Of a stretch of DNA of 64,000 nt, positions 24,465-35,764 are shown one piece after another. A program made the position numbers and the translations under genes. The stretch covers positions 124,001 to 188,000 of the forward strand of contig NZ_BAAARN010000005.1 of assembly GCF_039532215.1 (NCBI RefSeq). The letters run 5' to 3'. Below the pieces are notes generated by a model. That model was not told where the DNA came from and did not search any database. It saw only the letters and a program-made list of their open reading frames with translations. Numbering within the stretch: the first letter of the stretch is position 1; every line of letters starts with the position of its first letter. This DNA is from Pedococcus aerophilus. Lineage in GTDB: Bacteria; Actinomycetota; Actinomycetes; Actinomycetales; Dermatophilaceae.

Positions 24465-24500
24465 AGGAAGGGCCTGGAGCACCCGCTCCGGGCCCTTCCT
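24465..24500 (+). terminator. Strong hairpin terminator after HTH gene
   Basis: Arms 24465-24480 (AGGAAGGGCCTGGAGC) and 24485-24500 pair over 16 bp with one T-G wobble around a 4-nt loop. Lies 50 bp after the HTH stop. Confidence 0.85.
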
Positions 24501-24614
24501 GGCGTCTCGACCCGCCGCCGGCCCTCGTGGCACCCTGCCGCTCCCTGCGACTCCCCCGGGCGGTCGACCGGTCGGGTCAGCGTCGTCGGCCGGCGCCCGC
24601 CGGCGCCCACGCAG

Positions 24615-25157
24615 TCAGGCCGGGCGCACCACCACGAGGGCGTCGAAGGGCACGAGTCGGCGCCCGGTGACGTTCTCCGGCCGGCGCGGGAGGTCTGCAT
24701 CGTGCTCAGCGAGCTCGAGGACGTCACGCCCGACGGCATCGATCGTCCCGGTCGCCTGCGCCCCGGAGACGTCGACGACGGACACGACGCTGCGGTCCCG
24801 ACTCAGCCCACGCAGCGCGTAACCGAGCCCGAATCGGCGGCCCGCCGGCTCCCCTGCGGCCCGGGCCGACAGCCCGGTCACCGCCGTGACCCCTCCGAAG
24901 GGAACGAGCGAGACCGCACCCCCGGGGACGCCCAGCAGGACCCACCCGTCACCGACGTCCGCGACCTGTCCGCCGAGCACCGTGCCGGTTCGCAGGGTCA
25001 GCCCGACCCGGCTCGTCCCGGCTGCGGCCAGTCGCTCGTACAGCCCCAGCGCCCCGCGTTCGCGCCGGGTGCGGTCGGACACCTCCGAGTCGAGCTCCCG
25101 TCGTTGCTCGGCCTCCCACTGCGCCCCCAGGTCGCCGAACAGGTCGTCCCACCGCAT
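24615..25157 (-). CDS. Unknown soluble actinobacterial protein
   Basis: A 180-residue soluble protein. A helical, Glu/Arg-rich N-terminal third (about 1-55: MRWDDLFGDLGAQWEAEQRR and onward) precedes a beta-rich middle (RVGLTLRTGTVLGGQVADVG, WVLLGVPGGAVSLVPF) that looks like a small Sm/SH3-type barrel, and a C-terminus ending in RLVPFDALVVVRPA. The fold guess is inference and no function is known to me. The ATG at 25157 follows a GGGGAGGTGGGGGA stretch that serves as ribosome-binding site; longer in-frame readings extend into A/T-rich intergenic DNA. It is convergent with the HTH gene and divergent from the LysM gene. Confidence 0.65.
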   Translation of the reverse strand: MRWDDLFGDLGAQWEAEQRRELDSEVSDRTRRERGALGLYERLAAAGTSRVGLTLRTGTVLGGQVADVGDGWVLLGVPGGAVSLVPFGGVTAVTGLSARAAGEPAGRRFGLGYALRGLSRDRSVVSVVDVSGAQATGTIDAVGRDVLELAEHDADLPRRPENVTGRRLVPFDALVVVRPA

Positions 25158-25294
25158 TCCCCCACCTCCCCTGACGCCGCGGACGCGACCCCGGCGGGAG
25201 CCTAGCGACTCCCGACCCTTGCCCCAGATCTGGTCGTCCAGTACGTTCAAAAAGAAGCAAACGAATGCAAATAGCATCCAAAGGGGGAATGGGA

Positions 25295-26305
25295 ATGAGA
25301 CCCACTCACCGCGACCGTCGGGCTCGCGCAGAACAGGCACTCGGACACGACGCACTTGCGACTCGCACCTTCGCACGGCGCGCACTCGCACCTCGGGCAC
25401 TCGGACGGCAGGCGCGCGCCGTGTTCCGGGTGTGGGGCACCGCCGCGGTCACCGCGGCGGCGCTGCTCGGTCTCGAGCTGCTGCTCGCGCTCGCGCTGTG
25501 CACCCAGGGCCGGATCGTGCTCGCCCCCGGCCCCGCGTCGCTCGACGAGGTGGTGGGCGCCGTCGCGGCCGCAGTCGCCCTGCTCCTCGGGGCGTGGCTC
25601 GGGCTGAGCAGCACGGCAGCCGTCCTGGCCCACGCGCCGGGGCGGCTCGGCACGACCGCCGGCCGACTGGCCGACGCCTGGGCACCACTGCTCACCCGGC
25701 GCGTCGCCGCCGTGCTCGTCGGGGCGGCCGTCGGCAGCAGCATCGCGCCCAACACCGCCGTTGCCGACGACATGGGCCACGACCCGGGGCCCGGTCGGCA
25801 CGGACCGGTCGCCGCGGCCGCAGCCGCCGGGCCGGGCTTCGGCGCGTCGTCGCCACTGACGATCGCCGCCGACGAGATCGGCGGCCCCGGGTTCGCCGCC
25901 TCGACACCTGCGCCCGGACTCCGCACCGTGCCCCCTGACCCCGGGTTCGCCGCCTCGGCGGATCCCGCGCCCGGACCGGCCTCCTCCCTGTCGTCCGCCG
26001 CACCGACCGGCGACCTCCCACCCGCCGGCTGGACCCCGTCGCGGCCGGTGCAACGACCCTCGGCGTTCCCCGAGCTCGTCACCTCCGGCGCGGTCCCGGC
26101 CGGGAACGGCGAGGTGGTCGTGCACCGGGGCGACACCCTCTGGGGACTGGCCGCCGCCCACCTGGGCCCCGAGGCCACCGACACCGAGATCACCGAGGCC
26201 TGGCCCCGGTGGTACGCCGCGAACCGGTCTGTCATCGGTGACGACCCCGACCGGTTGCTCCCCGGCCAGGTCCTGCGGGTCCCGACCGCGGCGGCGGCGC
26301 GATGA
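25295..26305 (+). CDS. LysM-domain membrane protein
   Basis: A 336-residue protein. A basic N-terminus of about 40 residues is partly built of repeated GCACTCG-like words. Two transmembrane segments follow (about 45-68 and 84-108) and perhaps a third hydrophobic stretch near 130-150. A long Ala/Pro/Gly-rich linker leads to a C-terminal LysM module (VVVHRGDTLWGLAAAHLG ... PGQVLRVP). LysM binds peptidoglycan, so it probably tethers something at the wall. The ATG at 25295 is preferred since GGGGGA lies 6 nt upstream; the ATG at 25289 is too close. A TAGCAT hexamer at 25272-25277 may be its -10. Its stop overlaps the Rv3235-like gene. Confidence 0.78.
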   Translation: MRPTHRDRRARAEQALGHDALATRTFARRALAPRALGRQARAVFRVWGTAAVTAAALLGLELLLALALCTQGRIVLAPGPASLDEVVGAVAAAVALLLGAWLGLSSTAAVLAHAPGRLGTTAGRLADAWAPLLTRRVAAVLVGAAVGSSIAPNTAVADDMGHDPGPGRHGPVAAAAAAGPGFGASSPLTIAADEIGGPGFAASTPAPGLRTVPPDPGFAASADPAPGPASSLSSAAPTGDLPPAGWTPSRPVQRPSAFPELVTSGAVPAGNGEVVVHRGDTLWGLAAAHLGPEATDTEITEAWPRWYAANRSVIGDDPDRLLPGQVLRVPTAAAAR

Positions 26306-26853
26306 GGGCCACCGTCGCGACCGCCAACGCCGCCAGCCGCACCTCCCTGCGGCCGCTGACGATCGTGCCTGCACCACGCATCCGCCCGCCGGTCATCGCC
26401 GAGGCCGACGACGACTGGACCGTCGACGAGCGCACCGACTCGCCGTACGTCCAGGACGCGCTCGCCGTGGACTTCTCGCTGCGTTCCGACGAGGACCTCT
26501 TCGGTGAGCAGCCCACCCGTCGCGACGACCTGCCCGACCCGCGCGACTGGGCCGCCCACATCGCCCAGGCGCTCGTGGAGGTGATGGCCGGGGCCCGTCC
26601 GGCACCTCAGCTCCTGCGGTGGACCACGCCAGAGGTCTACGCGGTCGTGGCCCGTCGCGCCGCGGTCTCGGCCCGACGCGGTATGCCGCCCACGCGCCGT
26701 ACCGTCGTGCGGAGCCTGCGCGTGTGCGAGCCGGCCGACGGCGTCGCCGAGGCGAGCGCGGTGGTCGTCGACGGCGGGCGGGTCCGCGCGCTGGCGATGC
26801 GCCTGGTGGGCCTCGACGGACGCTGGCGGGTGGAGGCGCTCCAGGTGGGCTGA
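26302..26853 (+). CDS. Rv3235 family protein
   Basis: A 183-residue soluble protein. The last 100 residues (DLPDPRDWAAHIAQALVEVMAGARPAPQLLRW ... LVGLDGRWRVEALQVG, read in short segments) are the signature of the Rv3235 family, found next to secA in many actinobacteria. RAPQ-like APQLLRWTTPEVYAVV and the final WRVEALQ are the clearest blocks. A SecC/NTF2-like role near preprotein translocase has been suggested by position only. It overlaps the LysM gene by four bases (ATGA) and converges on secA across a GC-rich hairpin. Confidence 0.8.
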   Translation: MRATVATANAASRTSLRPLTIVPAPRIRPPVIAEADDDWTVDERTDSPYVQDALAVDFSLRSDEDLFGEQPTRRDDLPDPRDWAAHIAQALVEVMAGARPAPQLLRWTTPEVYAVVARRAAVSARRGMPPTRRTVVRSLRVCEPADGVAEASAVVVDGGRVRALAMRLVGLDGRWRVEALQVG

Positions 26854-26864
26854 GCAGTCGGGGA

Positions 26865-26906
26865 CGACGAAGCGCCGCCCTCCCCTGCGGGTGGGCGGCG
26901 CCGTCG
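26865..26906. terminator. Hairpin between Rv3235-like gene and secA
   Basis: Inner arms GCGCCGCCC (26872-26880) and GGGCGGCGC (26893-26901) are extended by CGACG/CGTCG across a 2-nt AA bulge. It lies between convergent stop codons and could serve both. Confidence 0.65.
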
Positions 26907-26924
26907 TGGTGTGGAGCGGTCGGG

Positions 26925-29897
<2,973 letters not shown>

Positions 29898-30086
29898 GCA
29901 ATATCTCCTGAAGTTTCTGATCTCCTGCTGTGCAGGGACGATCGCAGCCGTCGTCATCCGGGTGGCAACGGCCCGACCTAGGCTAGTCGAGTCGATGCGC
30001 GTCCGTGGACCCGCGGCACGGGGAATGCTCCCCGGTCGCCGAACGCGCCGGGTGTCGCGGCGGTTCCACCCGTCGCGGGATCCTCG

Positions 30087-30374
30087 TCAGGGGGCCACGA
30101 GGTCCTGGTAGTCGGGGTGGCGCTCGATCCATGCGGCGATGAACGGGCAGGTCGCCACGACGTCGTGCTCACCGCGGGCCCGCACGTCGTCCAGGGCGCC
30201 GCGGGCGAGGGCCCCGCCGACACCTTGGCCCTCGAAGGCGTCGTCGACCTCGGTGTGGGTGAAGACCTGGTGCCCGTGGGCGATCCGGTATGCCGCGAAG
30301 CCGGCGAGCGCGCCGTCGACGTGCGCCTCGTACCGGCTCTTCTCGGGGTGGTGGGTGACCACGACGTCTGCCAT
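30087..30374 (-). CDS. Small GNAT acetyltransferase (NATD1/YjdJ-like)
   Basis: A 95-residue single-domain GNAT-like protein with the compact YjdJ layout. It begins ADVVVTHHPEKSRYEAHVDG, and the acetyl-CoA pyrophosphate loop is GQGVGGALARGAL (about residues 50-62). The ending CPFIAAWIERHPDYQDLV is highly typical of this small family. Substrate is unknown. The ATG at 30374 is used; the longer reading adds four residues. It lies between secA and an MFS gene, all on the minus strand, with GGGTGG as a weak ribosome-binding site. Confidence 0.85.
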   Translation of the reverse strand: MADVVVTHHPEKSRYEAHVDGALAGFAAYRIAHGHQVFTHTEVDDAFEGQGVGGALARGALDDVRARGEHDVVATCPFIAAWIERHPDYQDLVAP

Positions 30375-30392
30375 GACGCCACCCAAGCACGC

Positions 30393-31745
30393 TCACGCGA
30401 CGCTGGCGACCTCGGCCTGCTCGCCCTCGGCGTTCCACGGACCGCGCTCGGGGGACCTCGAGATCGCCAGGCAGGCCATCGCCGCGAAGAGGCAGAGGCC
30501 ACCGGCCGTGAGCCACGCGGTGTAGTAGTCGCCCGTGCTCTGCCGCACCCACCCGGCGTAGGAGGCGGCGACGCCCGCACCGACCATGTGCGCCGCGAAC
30601 ACCCAGCCGAACACCATGCTCGACCGCTGCACGCCGAAGTGCCTGCGGCACAACGCGATCGTCGGCGGGACGGTCGCGACCCAGTCGAGGCCGTAGAAGA
30701 CGATGAACACGAACAGGCTCGGTGCGATGTCCGGACCCAGCAGCGCGGGCACGAACAGCAGGGAGAGCCCGCGCAGCCCGTAGTACCCGAACAGCAGGAA
30801 CCGCGGGTCGACCCGGTCGGTCAACCAGCCCGAGGCGATGGTGCCGACGAGGTCGAAGACCCCGACGAGCGCGAGCAGGCCGGCTGCCGTCGTCTGCGGC
30901 ATCCCGTGGTCGTGGGCGGCGGGGATGAAGTGCGTGCCGATCAGCCCGTTCGTCGACCAGCCGCAGATCCAGAACGTCCCGAACAAGATCCAGAACGTCC
31001 GCGACCGCACGCTCTCCCGGAGCGTGCGCACCGCGAGCGTGGCCGGCCCCGCATGCGTCCCCGTATGGCGCGTGGGCGCCTCGTCGAGCGCCTCACCGGG
31101 CGCGGCGCCATACGGACGCAGGCCCAGGTCGACCGGGCGGTCGCGCACGACCAGCAGCACCAGGGGCACGAGGAGGACGGCGGCCACGGACACGACGAGA
31201 GCCGCCCAGCGCCAGCCGGGACCGGCGGCGAGCGCTGCGATGCCGGGGAGGAAGACGAACTGCCCCGCGGCGCCGGCGGCGGAGAAGACGCCGGTGACGA
31301 GGCCACGGCGGGACTCGACGAACCAGCGGTTGGCGACGACGGAACCGAGGACGAGGGCCATCGCCCCCGTCCCGACACCGACCGCGACGCCCCAGAGCAG
31401 CCACAGCTGCCACGGCGAGGTCATCACCACGGTGAGCCCGCTGCCGGCAGCGACGAGGAGCAGTGCCAGGGCCACGACCCGGCGGATGCCGAAGCGTTCC
31501 ATCAGGGCGGCGGCGAACGGTGCGGTGAGGCCGTAGATGACGAGGTTGGCCGTCACGGCACCCGAGGTCGTCGCCCGGGACCAGCCGAACTCGGACTCCA
31601 GGGGTTCGAGCAGCGCGCCGGTCGAGGAGCGGAAGCCCGCCGCCGACACGAGCGCGGCCAGGACCACCGCGGTGACCCACCACGCCCGGTGGATGCGCGG
31701 CGTGCGGGTCGGGGCCGGCGTCCGGTCCGTGGCAGGAATCGTCAC
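30393..31745 (-). CDS. MFS transporter
   Basis: A 450-residue, twelve-helix major facilitator protein resembling the oxalate/formate-antiporter-like or monocarboxylate group. FGWSRATTSGAVTANLVIYGLTAPFAAAL fits helix 1-2 in that group, and RFGIRRVV is the loop 2-3 motif A remnant. There is a central basic loop near residues 205-235. The substrate cannot be fixed by reading. A TAGTCT box 6 nt before the GTG at 31745 marks a leaderless start. The GNAT gene follows in the same direction after 18 bp, possibly in one transcript. Confidence 0.85.
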   Translation of the reverse strand: MTIPATDRTPAPTRTPRIHRAWWVTAVVLAALVSAAGFRSSTGALLEPLESEFGWSRATTSGAVTANLVIYGLTAPFAAALMERFGIRRVVALALLLVAAGSGLTVVMTSPWQLWLLWGVAVGVGTGAMALVLGSVVANRWFVESRRGLVTGVFSAAGAAGQFVFLPGIAALAAGPGWRWAALVVSVAAVLLVPLVLLVVRDRPVDLGLRPYGAAPGEALDEAPTRHTGTHAGPATLAVRTLRESVRSRTFWILFGTFWICGWSTNGLIGTHFIPAAHDHGMPQTTAAGLLALVGVFDLVGTIASGWLTDRVDPRFLLFGYYGLRGLSLLFVPALLGPDIAPSLFVFIVFYGLDWVATVPPTIALCRRHFGVQRSSMVFGWVFAAHMVGAGVAASYAGWVRQSTGDYYTAWLTAGGLCLFAAMACLAISRSPERGPWNAEGEQAEVASVA

Positions 31746-31751
31746 CCACGC

Positions 31752-31757
31752 AGACTA
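31752..31757 (-). promoter_or_regulatory. -10 box (TAGTCT) for leaderless MFS gene
   Basis: TAGTCT on the minus strand is followed by 6 nt and the GTG start at 31745. Confidence 0.55.
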
Positions 31758-31819
31758 AGTGCCAGCCCTCGCGACGAACAGCACGATCTCGTCAACAGCC
31801 ACCCGGATCCCGCCAGGGC

Positions 31820-33025
31820 TCAGCCGGCACCCACGACCTCGCCGAGGCCGAGCCACCGCGCCATCAGCGAGAGCTCCTCGGCGAGGGCCGGACGGGCCTC
31901 GCTCGGCGCCCCCGGTTCCCAGTGCAGCGACTGGACCCGGAGCACCCCGGCCGCGCGGTCCGCCTTGAGGTCGCAGCGGGCGACGAGCTCGTCGCCGAAC
32001 AGGAACGGCAGCACGTAGTAGCCGTGCACGCGCTCGGGCGCCGGCACGTAGATCTCGAGCCGGTAGTCGAAGCCGAAGAGTGCCGCCGTGCGGTCGCGCT
32101 GCCAGATCAACGAGTCGAACGGGCTGAGCAGGGCCTGCGCCTGCACGCGTCGAGGTCGTCGCGCCTCGGGGTGCAGGTAGGCGGGACGCCTCCACCCCTC
32201 GATCGTCGCGGGCACGAGCTGCCCCTCGGCCACGAGCGAGGCCAGGGCCGGGCGGGCCTGCTCGGGCTTGAGCCGGAAGTAGTCGCGCAGGCACTGTTCG
32301 GTGCCGACCCCGTGGGCTCGCGCAGCGATCATCATCAGCTCGCGGAAGGCCTGGTCGTGGGGAGGTCGCCGAACGGGGTCCACGGCAACCGTGGCCACCT
32401 CGCGGGGCAGCACCCGCTCGAGCGAGGCGTAGCGACGCTCGAACTGCGACGTCCGCCCGGCCGAGGTGATCTCCCCTGCCCAGAACAGGTGCTCGAGGGC
32501 GCTCTTGACCAGCGACCAGTTCCAGCCCCAGTGCTCACGACCCCGGGGGAGGTCGTGCTCGAGGGCGGCCTCCACCTGGCGGGAGGTGAGCGGTCCCCCG
32601 GCGACGACCTCGGCCTTGACCGCGGCGACGAGCCCGGGGTGCTCCCGGGCGACCCGCTGCATGCCGCCCCAGGCATCGGCGTGGGCACGCTGCATACGGA
32701 AGTCGAGCAGTGGCCACGTCGAGGGCGGGACGAGGCTCGCCTCGTGGGCCCAGTACTCGACCAGGCGGCGCGGCGCCCGGTCGCGAGCCCGGTCGAGCAG
32801 GGTGGTGTCGTAGTCGCCGAGCCGGGAGAAGAACGGGAGGTACTGGCTGCGCGTCACGACGTTGACGCTGTCGATCTGGACGATCTGGACCCGGTCGACC
32901 ACACGTTGCAGGTGGCGCATCGTGGCGGTGCCGGGGGCGGGACGCGGGTCGAGGAACCCCTGTGCTGCCAGCGCGATCCGCCGCGCCTGGCTCCGGCTGA
33001 GCCGGACGGGTTCGGGCAGCGTCAT
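31820..33025 (-). CDS. YcaQ/AlkX-type DNA glycosylase family (winged helix HTH_42)
   Basis: A 401-residue protein closely resembling E. coli YcaQ along its length: [13 protein letters not shown] near the start, [24 protein letters not shown] (containing the Q-hydrophobic-D active-site triad QID), [13 protein letters not shown], and the C-terminal [43 protein letters not shown] blocks. Family members are tandem winged-helix glycosylases that unhook alkylated bases and interstrand crosslinks. The ATG at 33025 gives the natural N-terminus; upstream residues are not conserved. It lies 74 bp downstream of the MFS start region and follows a response-regulator gene on the same strand. Confidence 0.88.
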   Translation of the reverse strand: MTLPEPVRLSRSQARRIALAAQGFLDPRPAPGTATMRHLQRVVDRVQIVQIDSVNVVTRSQYLPFFSRLGDYDTTLLDRARDRAPRRLVEYWAHEASLVPPSTWPLLDFRMQRAHADAWGGMQRVAREHPGLVAAVKAEVVAGGPLTSRQVEAALEHDLPRGREHWGWNWSLVKSALEHLFWAGEITSAGRTSQFERRYASLERVLPREVATVAVDPVRRPPHDQAFRELMMIAARAHGVGTEQCLRDYFRLKPEQARPALASLVAEGQLVPATIEGWRRPAYLHPEARRPRRVQAQALLSPFDSLIWQRDRTAALFGFDYRLEIYVPAPERVHGYYVLPFLFGDELVARCDLKADRAAGVLRVQSLHWEPGAPSEARPALAEELSLMARWLGLGEVVGAG

Positions 33026-33053
33026 GCGGCCAGCACGGTGAGAGGCCCCGAGC

Positions 33054-33758
33054 TCACTCGCCGGGTTCGAGCAGGTTCTCCCGCACGGCATACATCGCGG
33101 CTTCCATGCGCGAGTGCAGCTGGAGCTTCTCGAGGATGTTGCGGACGTGGTTCTTCACGGTGTTCTCGGAGATGAAGAGCTGGTGCGCGATCTCCTTGTT
33201 GGCCAGGCCGCGGGCGACGAGGCGAAGGACCTCGAGCTCGCGGTCGGTCAGCCGGGGCGCACCGACGGCGCTGGGTCGCTCGCCCTGACGGCGACTCATC
33301 TGCGCGAACTCGGCGAGCAGCTTGGAGGCCATCGACGGCGAGATGAGCGAGTCGCCGTGGTGCACCGCGCGCACTCCGTCGGCGATCTCCTCGCCCGGCA
33401 CGTCCTTGAGGAGGTAGCCGTTGGCGCCCGCCTTGACCGCCTCGTAGAGGTCGGACTCCTCGTCGGACATCGTCAGCATGATGATCTTGGTCGAGGGAAC
33501 GAGCGCCTTGATCGTCTTGCAGGCCTCGATGCCCGAGGTGTGCGGCATGCGCACGTCCATGAGGACGACGTCGGGCAGAAGCTCGACGGTGCGGTCCACC
33601 GCCTCCTTGCCGTCGCCGGCCTCGCCGACGATGAGGATGTCGTCGTCCTGCGACACGACCATCTGGAGCCCCCGCCGGTAGAGGACGTGGTCGTCGGCGA
33701 TGACGACCCTGATGGGGTCGCGCACCACGGGTGCCTCGTCGTCGAAACCGCTGCTCAC
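33054..33758 (-). CDS. NarL/FixJ-family response regulator
   Basis: A 234-residue response regulator. The receiver domain (about 15-135) has the acidic pair in VVIADDHVL, the phosphoacceptor Asp in VLMDVRMP, the Thr in MLTMSD and the Lys in YLLKDVPG. The C-terminal LuxR-type HTH reads [43 protein letters not shown]. No kinase is adjacent, so it is an orphan here. The GTG at 33758 is chosen because AAGGAT lies 8 nt upstream; the frame remains open much further up without support. It is separated from hpf by a large hairpin. Confidence 0.92.
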   Translation of the reverse strand: MSSGFDDEAPVVRDPIRVVIADDHVLYRRGLQMVVSQDDDILIVGEAGDGKEAVDRTVELLPDVVLMDVRMPHTSGIEACKTIKALVPSTKIIMLTMSDEESDLYEAVKAGANGYLLKDVPGEEIADGVRAVHHGDSLISPSMASKLLAEFAQMSRRQGERPSAVGAPRLTDRELEVLRLVARGLANKEIAHQLFISENTVKNHVRNILEKLQLHSRMEAAMYAVRENLLEPGE

Positions 33759-33780
33759 GGGCCACATCCTTGCACGACAC

Positions 33781-33830
33781 GCCGACGGCGCCGAGCAACC
33801 CGGGAGTCCGGGTCGTCCGGCGCCGTCGGC
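33781..33830. terminator. Nested hairpin terminator after hpf
   Basis: Outer arms GCCGACGGCGCCG (33781-33793) and its exact complement (33818-33830) form 13 bp. Inside, ACCCGG (33798-33803) and CCGGGT (33808-33813) form a second stem with matched 4-nt internal loops. Confidence 0.8.
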
Positions 33831-33849
33831 GGCACTCAGATCTTGGTGG

Positions 33850-34518
33850 TCAGGAGACCTTCTGGACCGGTCGCGGTGCGTCGCTGCCGTTGGTGGCAGC
33901 CGGTGCACCGACGTCGAGGTGGATCACGCCGTAGGACCAGCCGCGGCGGCGGTAGACCACGCTCGGCTGGTCGGTTTCCTCGTCGTGGTAGAGGTAGAAG
34001 TCGTGACCGACGAGCTCCATCTCGGCCACCGCCTGGTCCAGCGGCATCGGCACGGTCGCGTGGATCTTCTCCCGGATCTCGACGGGGCTGTTGCCCTGCG
34101 TCCCGAACCGGTCGCCCTCCTCCTCGGTGTGCGCGTGGTCCTCGGTCGCCGGGGCCGCGGGCTCCTGGATCCGGGCCGTCGCGGCCGAGACCGACTCCGG
34201 GGCGTGCCTGCCCCGGTGCACCCGCTTGCGGTCGTGGGCCCGCCGCAATCGCTCCATCAGCTTGTCCATCGCCACGTCGAGCGCCGCGTACTTGTCGTCG
34301 AGACAGGCTTCGGCCCGCACGATGGGGCCCTTCACGTGACAGGTGATCTCGACCCGCTCGCAGGACTTGGCCTGCCGCTTGTTGGGTTCGTGACTGACGA
34401 CGACGTCGACGCGCTGCACGCGCGGGGCGAGCTGCTCGATCTTGGTCAGCTTCTCGTCGAGGTGGTCACGAAATCGGTCCGAGACCTGCATGTGGCGTCC
34501 GGTGACGACGATCTCCAC
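33850..34518 (-). CDS. hpf: Ribosome hibernation promoting factor, long form
   Basis: A 222-residue long-form HPF. The N-terminal S30AE domain starts VEIVVTGRHMQVSDRFRDHL and contains the basic helix KLMERLRRAHDRKRVHRG. The C-terminal dimerisation domain (about 165-215) has MELVGHDFYLYHDEETDQPSVVYRRRGWSYGVI. It dimerises 70S ribosomes into inactive 100S particles in stationary phase. The GTG at 34518 is preferred over the ATG at 34530 because GGAGG (inside the longer reading) then sits at proper spacing and the N-terminus matches homologues. A putative leaderless small frame precedes it. Position before comF follows the mycobacterial order Rv3241c-Rv3242c. Confidence 0.93.
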   Translation of the reverse strand: MEIVVTGRHMQVSDRFRDHLDEKLTKIEQLAPRVQRVDVVVSHEPNKRQAKSCERVEITCHVKGPIVRAEACLDDKYAALDVAMDKLMERLRRAHDRKRVHRGRHAPESVSAATARIQEPAAPATEDHAHTEEEGDRFGTQGNSPVEIREKIHATVPMPLDQAVAEMELVGHDFYLYHDEETDQPSVVYRRRGWSYGVIHLDVGAPAATNGSDAPRPVQKVS

Positions 34519-34570
34519 GGTGTCCTCCATAAGTGTGGTGGAAGGTGAGAGTCGGGCGCGACAGCCCCGA

Positions 34571-34789
34571 TCAACCGCGGCACCACCGCCCGACCTGCGA
34601 AGGCGGGGACGACGAGGACGAGCACACCCGTGCGGGGGTGCTGAGGGCGCGCCGCGAAGGCGCTCCGAGGGGCTCGACCGTGGTGCTGGTCAGCCGTGCG
34701 TCCGGCTCCGCTCCCTGCGCCAGGGCGCCCGACGGACCGTGTCCGCGGCGCCCAGTTCTCGTGTGCTGCACGGGGGCCAGGGGGGCCAT
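34571..34789 (-). CDS. Possible leaderless small frame in the hpf leader
   Basis: On the minus strand TACCGT (34796-34801) is followed by 6 nt and ATG at 34789, opening a 72-codon frame that ends 52 bp before hpf. The codons have high G/C at the third position, but the product (Pro/Ser/Arg-rich, with a run of serines) resembles nothing I know. It may be a real leader peptide or only the 5' leader of hpf starting at that promoter. The rest of the 34519-34842 gap holds nothing else I can support. Confidence 0.25.
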   Translation of the reverse strand: MAPLAPVQHTRTGRRGHGPSGALAQGAEPDARLTSTTVEPLGAPSRRALSTPARVCSSSSSPPSQVGRWCRG

Positions 34790-34842
34790 GTACCGACGGT
34801 AGTCCACCACCGACCTTTGCGACAGCGGAACTCCCGGACCGT

Positions 34843-35637
34843 TCACGGAGCACCTCCGGGAGCCCGCGAGGCCGGTCGTGACCTGCCGCCGCGACGCTGG
34901 GTCGCGCAGATCGCTGCCCCCACCACCACCGGCGTCCCGGACGCCCGCAACGCCCTGGCAGCCTCTCCCAACGTCGCCCCGGTGGTGAGCACGTCGTCGA
35001 CGACGACGCACGCGCAGCGGCCCACGTCGGCGGCCCACCGGGGTCGGACCTCCATGGAGTGCTCGACGTTGAGGTGTCGCCCGATCGCCCCCAGCCCGGC
35101 CTGGTCCGCGACGCGGCGTCGCACCCGCAACGCGTCCGCCACCACGACCTCGCCGGGACCGAACCCGCGCACCGCGAGCGTCGCGAGCCGGACCAGCGGA
35201 GCGTCGCCCCGCCGCCTCCGTGAGGCCGCCGACGACGGGACCGGGACGACCAGCACGGGCGGCCTGCTGGACACCCCGCCGGACACCCCGTTTGAACCCA
35301 GGGCCTCGCGGATGCGGCGGTCGCCCACGAGGGATGCCTCGACGGCCTGGGCGAGCAGGGCTGCGAGGAACCGACCGCCGTCGCGGCGACCGTCGTCCTT
35401 GTATGCGGTCACCAGCCGCGCGAGCGCCCCTTCGAACCGTGCCGTGGTGTGGACCGGTGGCAGGTCCCGAGGCTCGGGGTCGGGTCGCGAGCGCCTCGGC
35501 CCACCCACCCAGAGGCTCTCCGCGACAGCCACCCGACAGGCGCCGCACAGTCCCGGCCCGTCGGCACGGCACACCGCACAGGCCTGTGGGATGGCGAGCG
35601 ACAGGAACGCCACGAGGGGTGCAGGTGCGTCGAACAT
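34843..35637 (-). CDS. ComF family phosphoribosyltransferase-like protein
   Basis: A 264-residue ComF protein. A zinc-ribbon-like N-terminus has two CxxC pairs (CAVC and CGAC, about residues 21-35), and the C-terminal PRTase domain has the PRPP loop VVVDDVLTTGATL near residue 215. VPVPSS and DALRVRR are typical family blocks. In competent bacteria ComF aids uptake or processing of transforming DNA; elsewhere the role is unclear. The ATG at 35637 gives the canonical N-terminus; a CACCCT hexamer 7 nt upstream is one base off the leaderless box seen elsewhere. It lies upstream of hpf as in mycobacteria. Confidence 0.87.
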   Translation of the reverse strand: MFDAPAPLVAFLSLAIPQACAVCRADGPGLCGACRVAVAESLWVGGPRRSRPDPEPRDLPPVHTTARFEGALARLVTAYKDDGRRDGGRFLAALLAQAVEASLVGDRRIREALGSNGVSGGVSSRPPVLVVPVPSSAASRRRRGDAPLVRLATLAVRGFGPGEVVVADALRVRRRVADQAGLGAIGRHLNVEHSMEVRPRWAADVGRCACVVVDDVLTTGATLGEAARALRASGTPVVVGAAICATQRRGGRSRPASRAPGGAP

Positions 35638-35764
35638 GCCCCTGAGGGTGCCGACTCGGTGTGTTCGTGCTCGTTCAGCCCACCTAACGCTGTGGAGCGG
35701 TCTAGTCTGAGGAGCAACCTGTGGACAAATCGCCACAGGTCCAGTACGAGGCGGGAGGCCGAGG

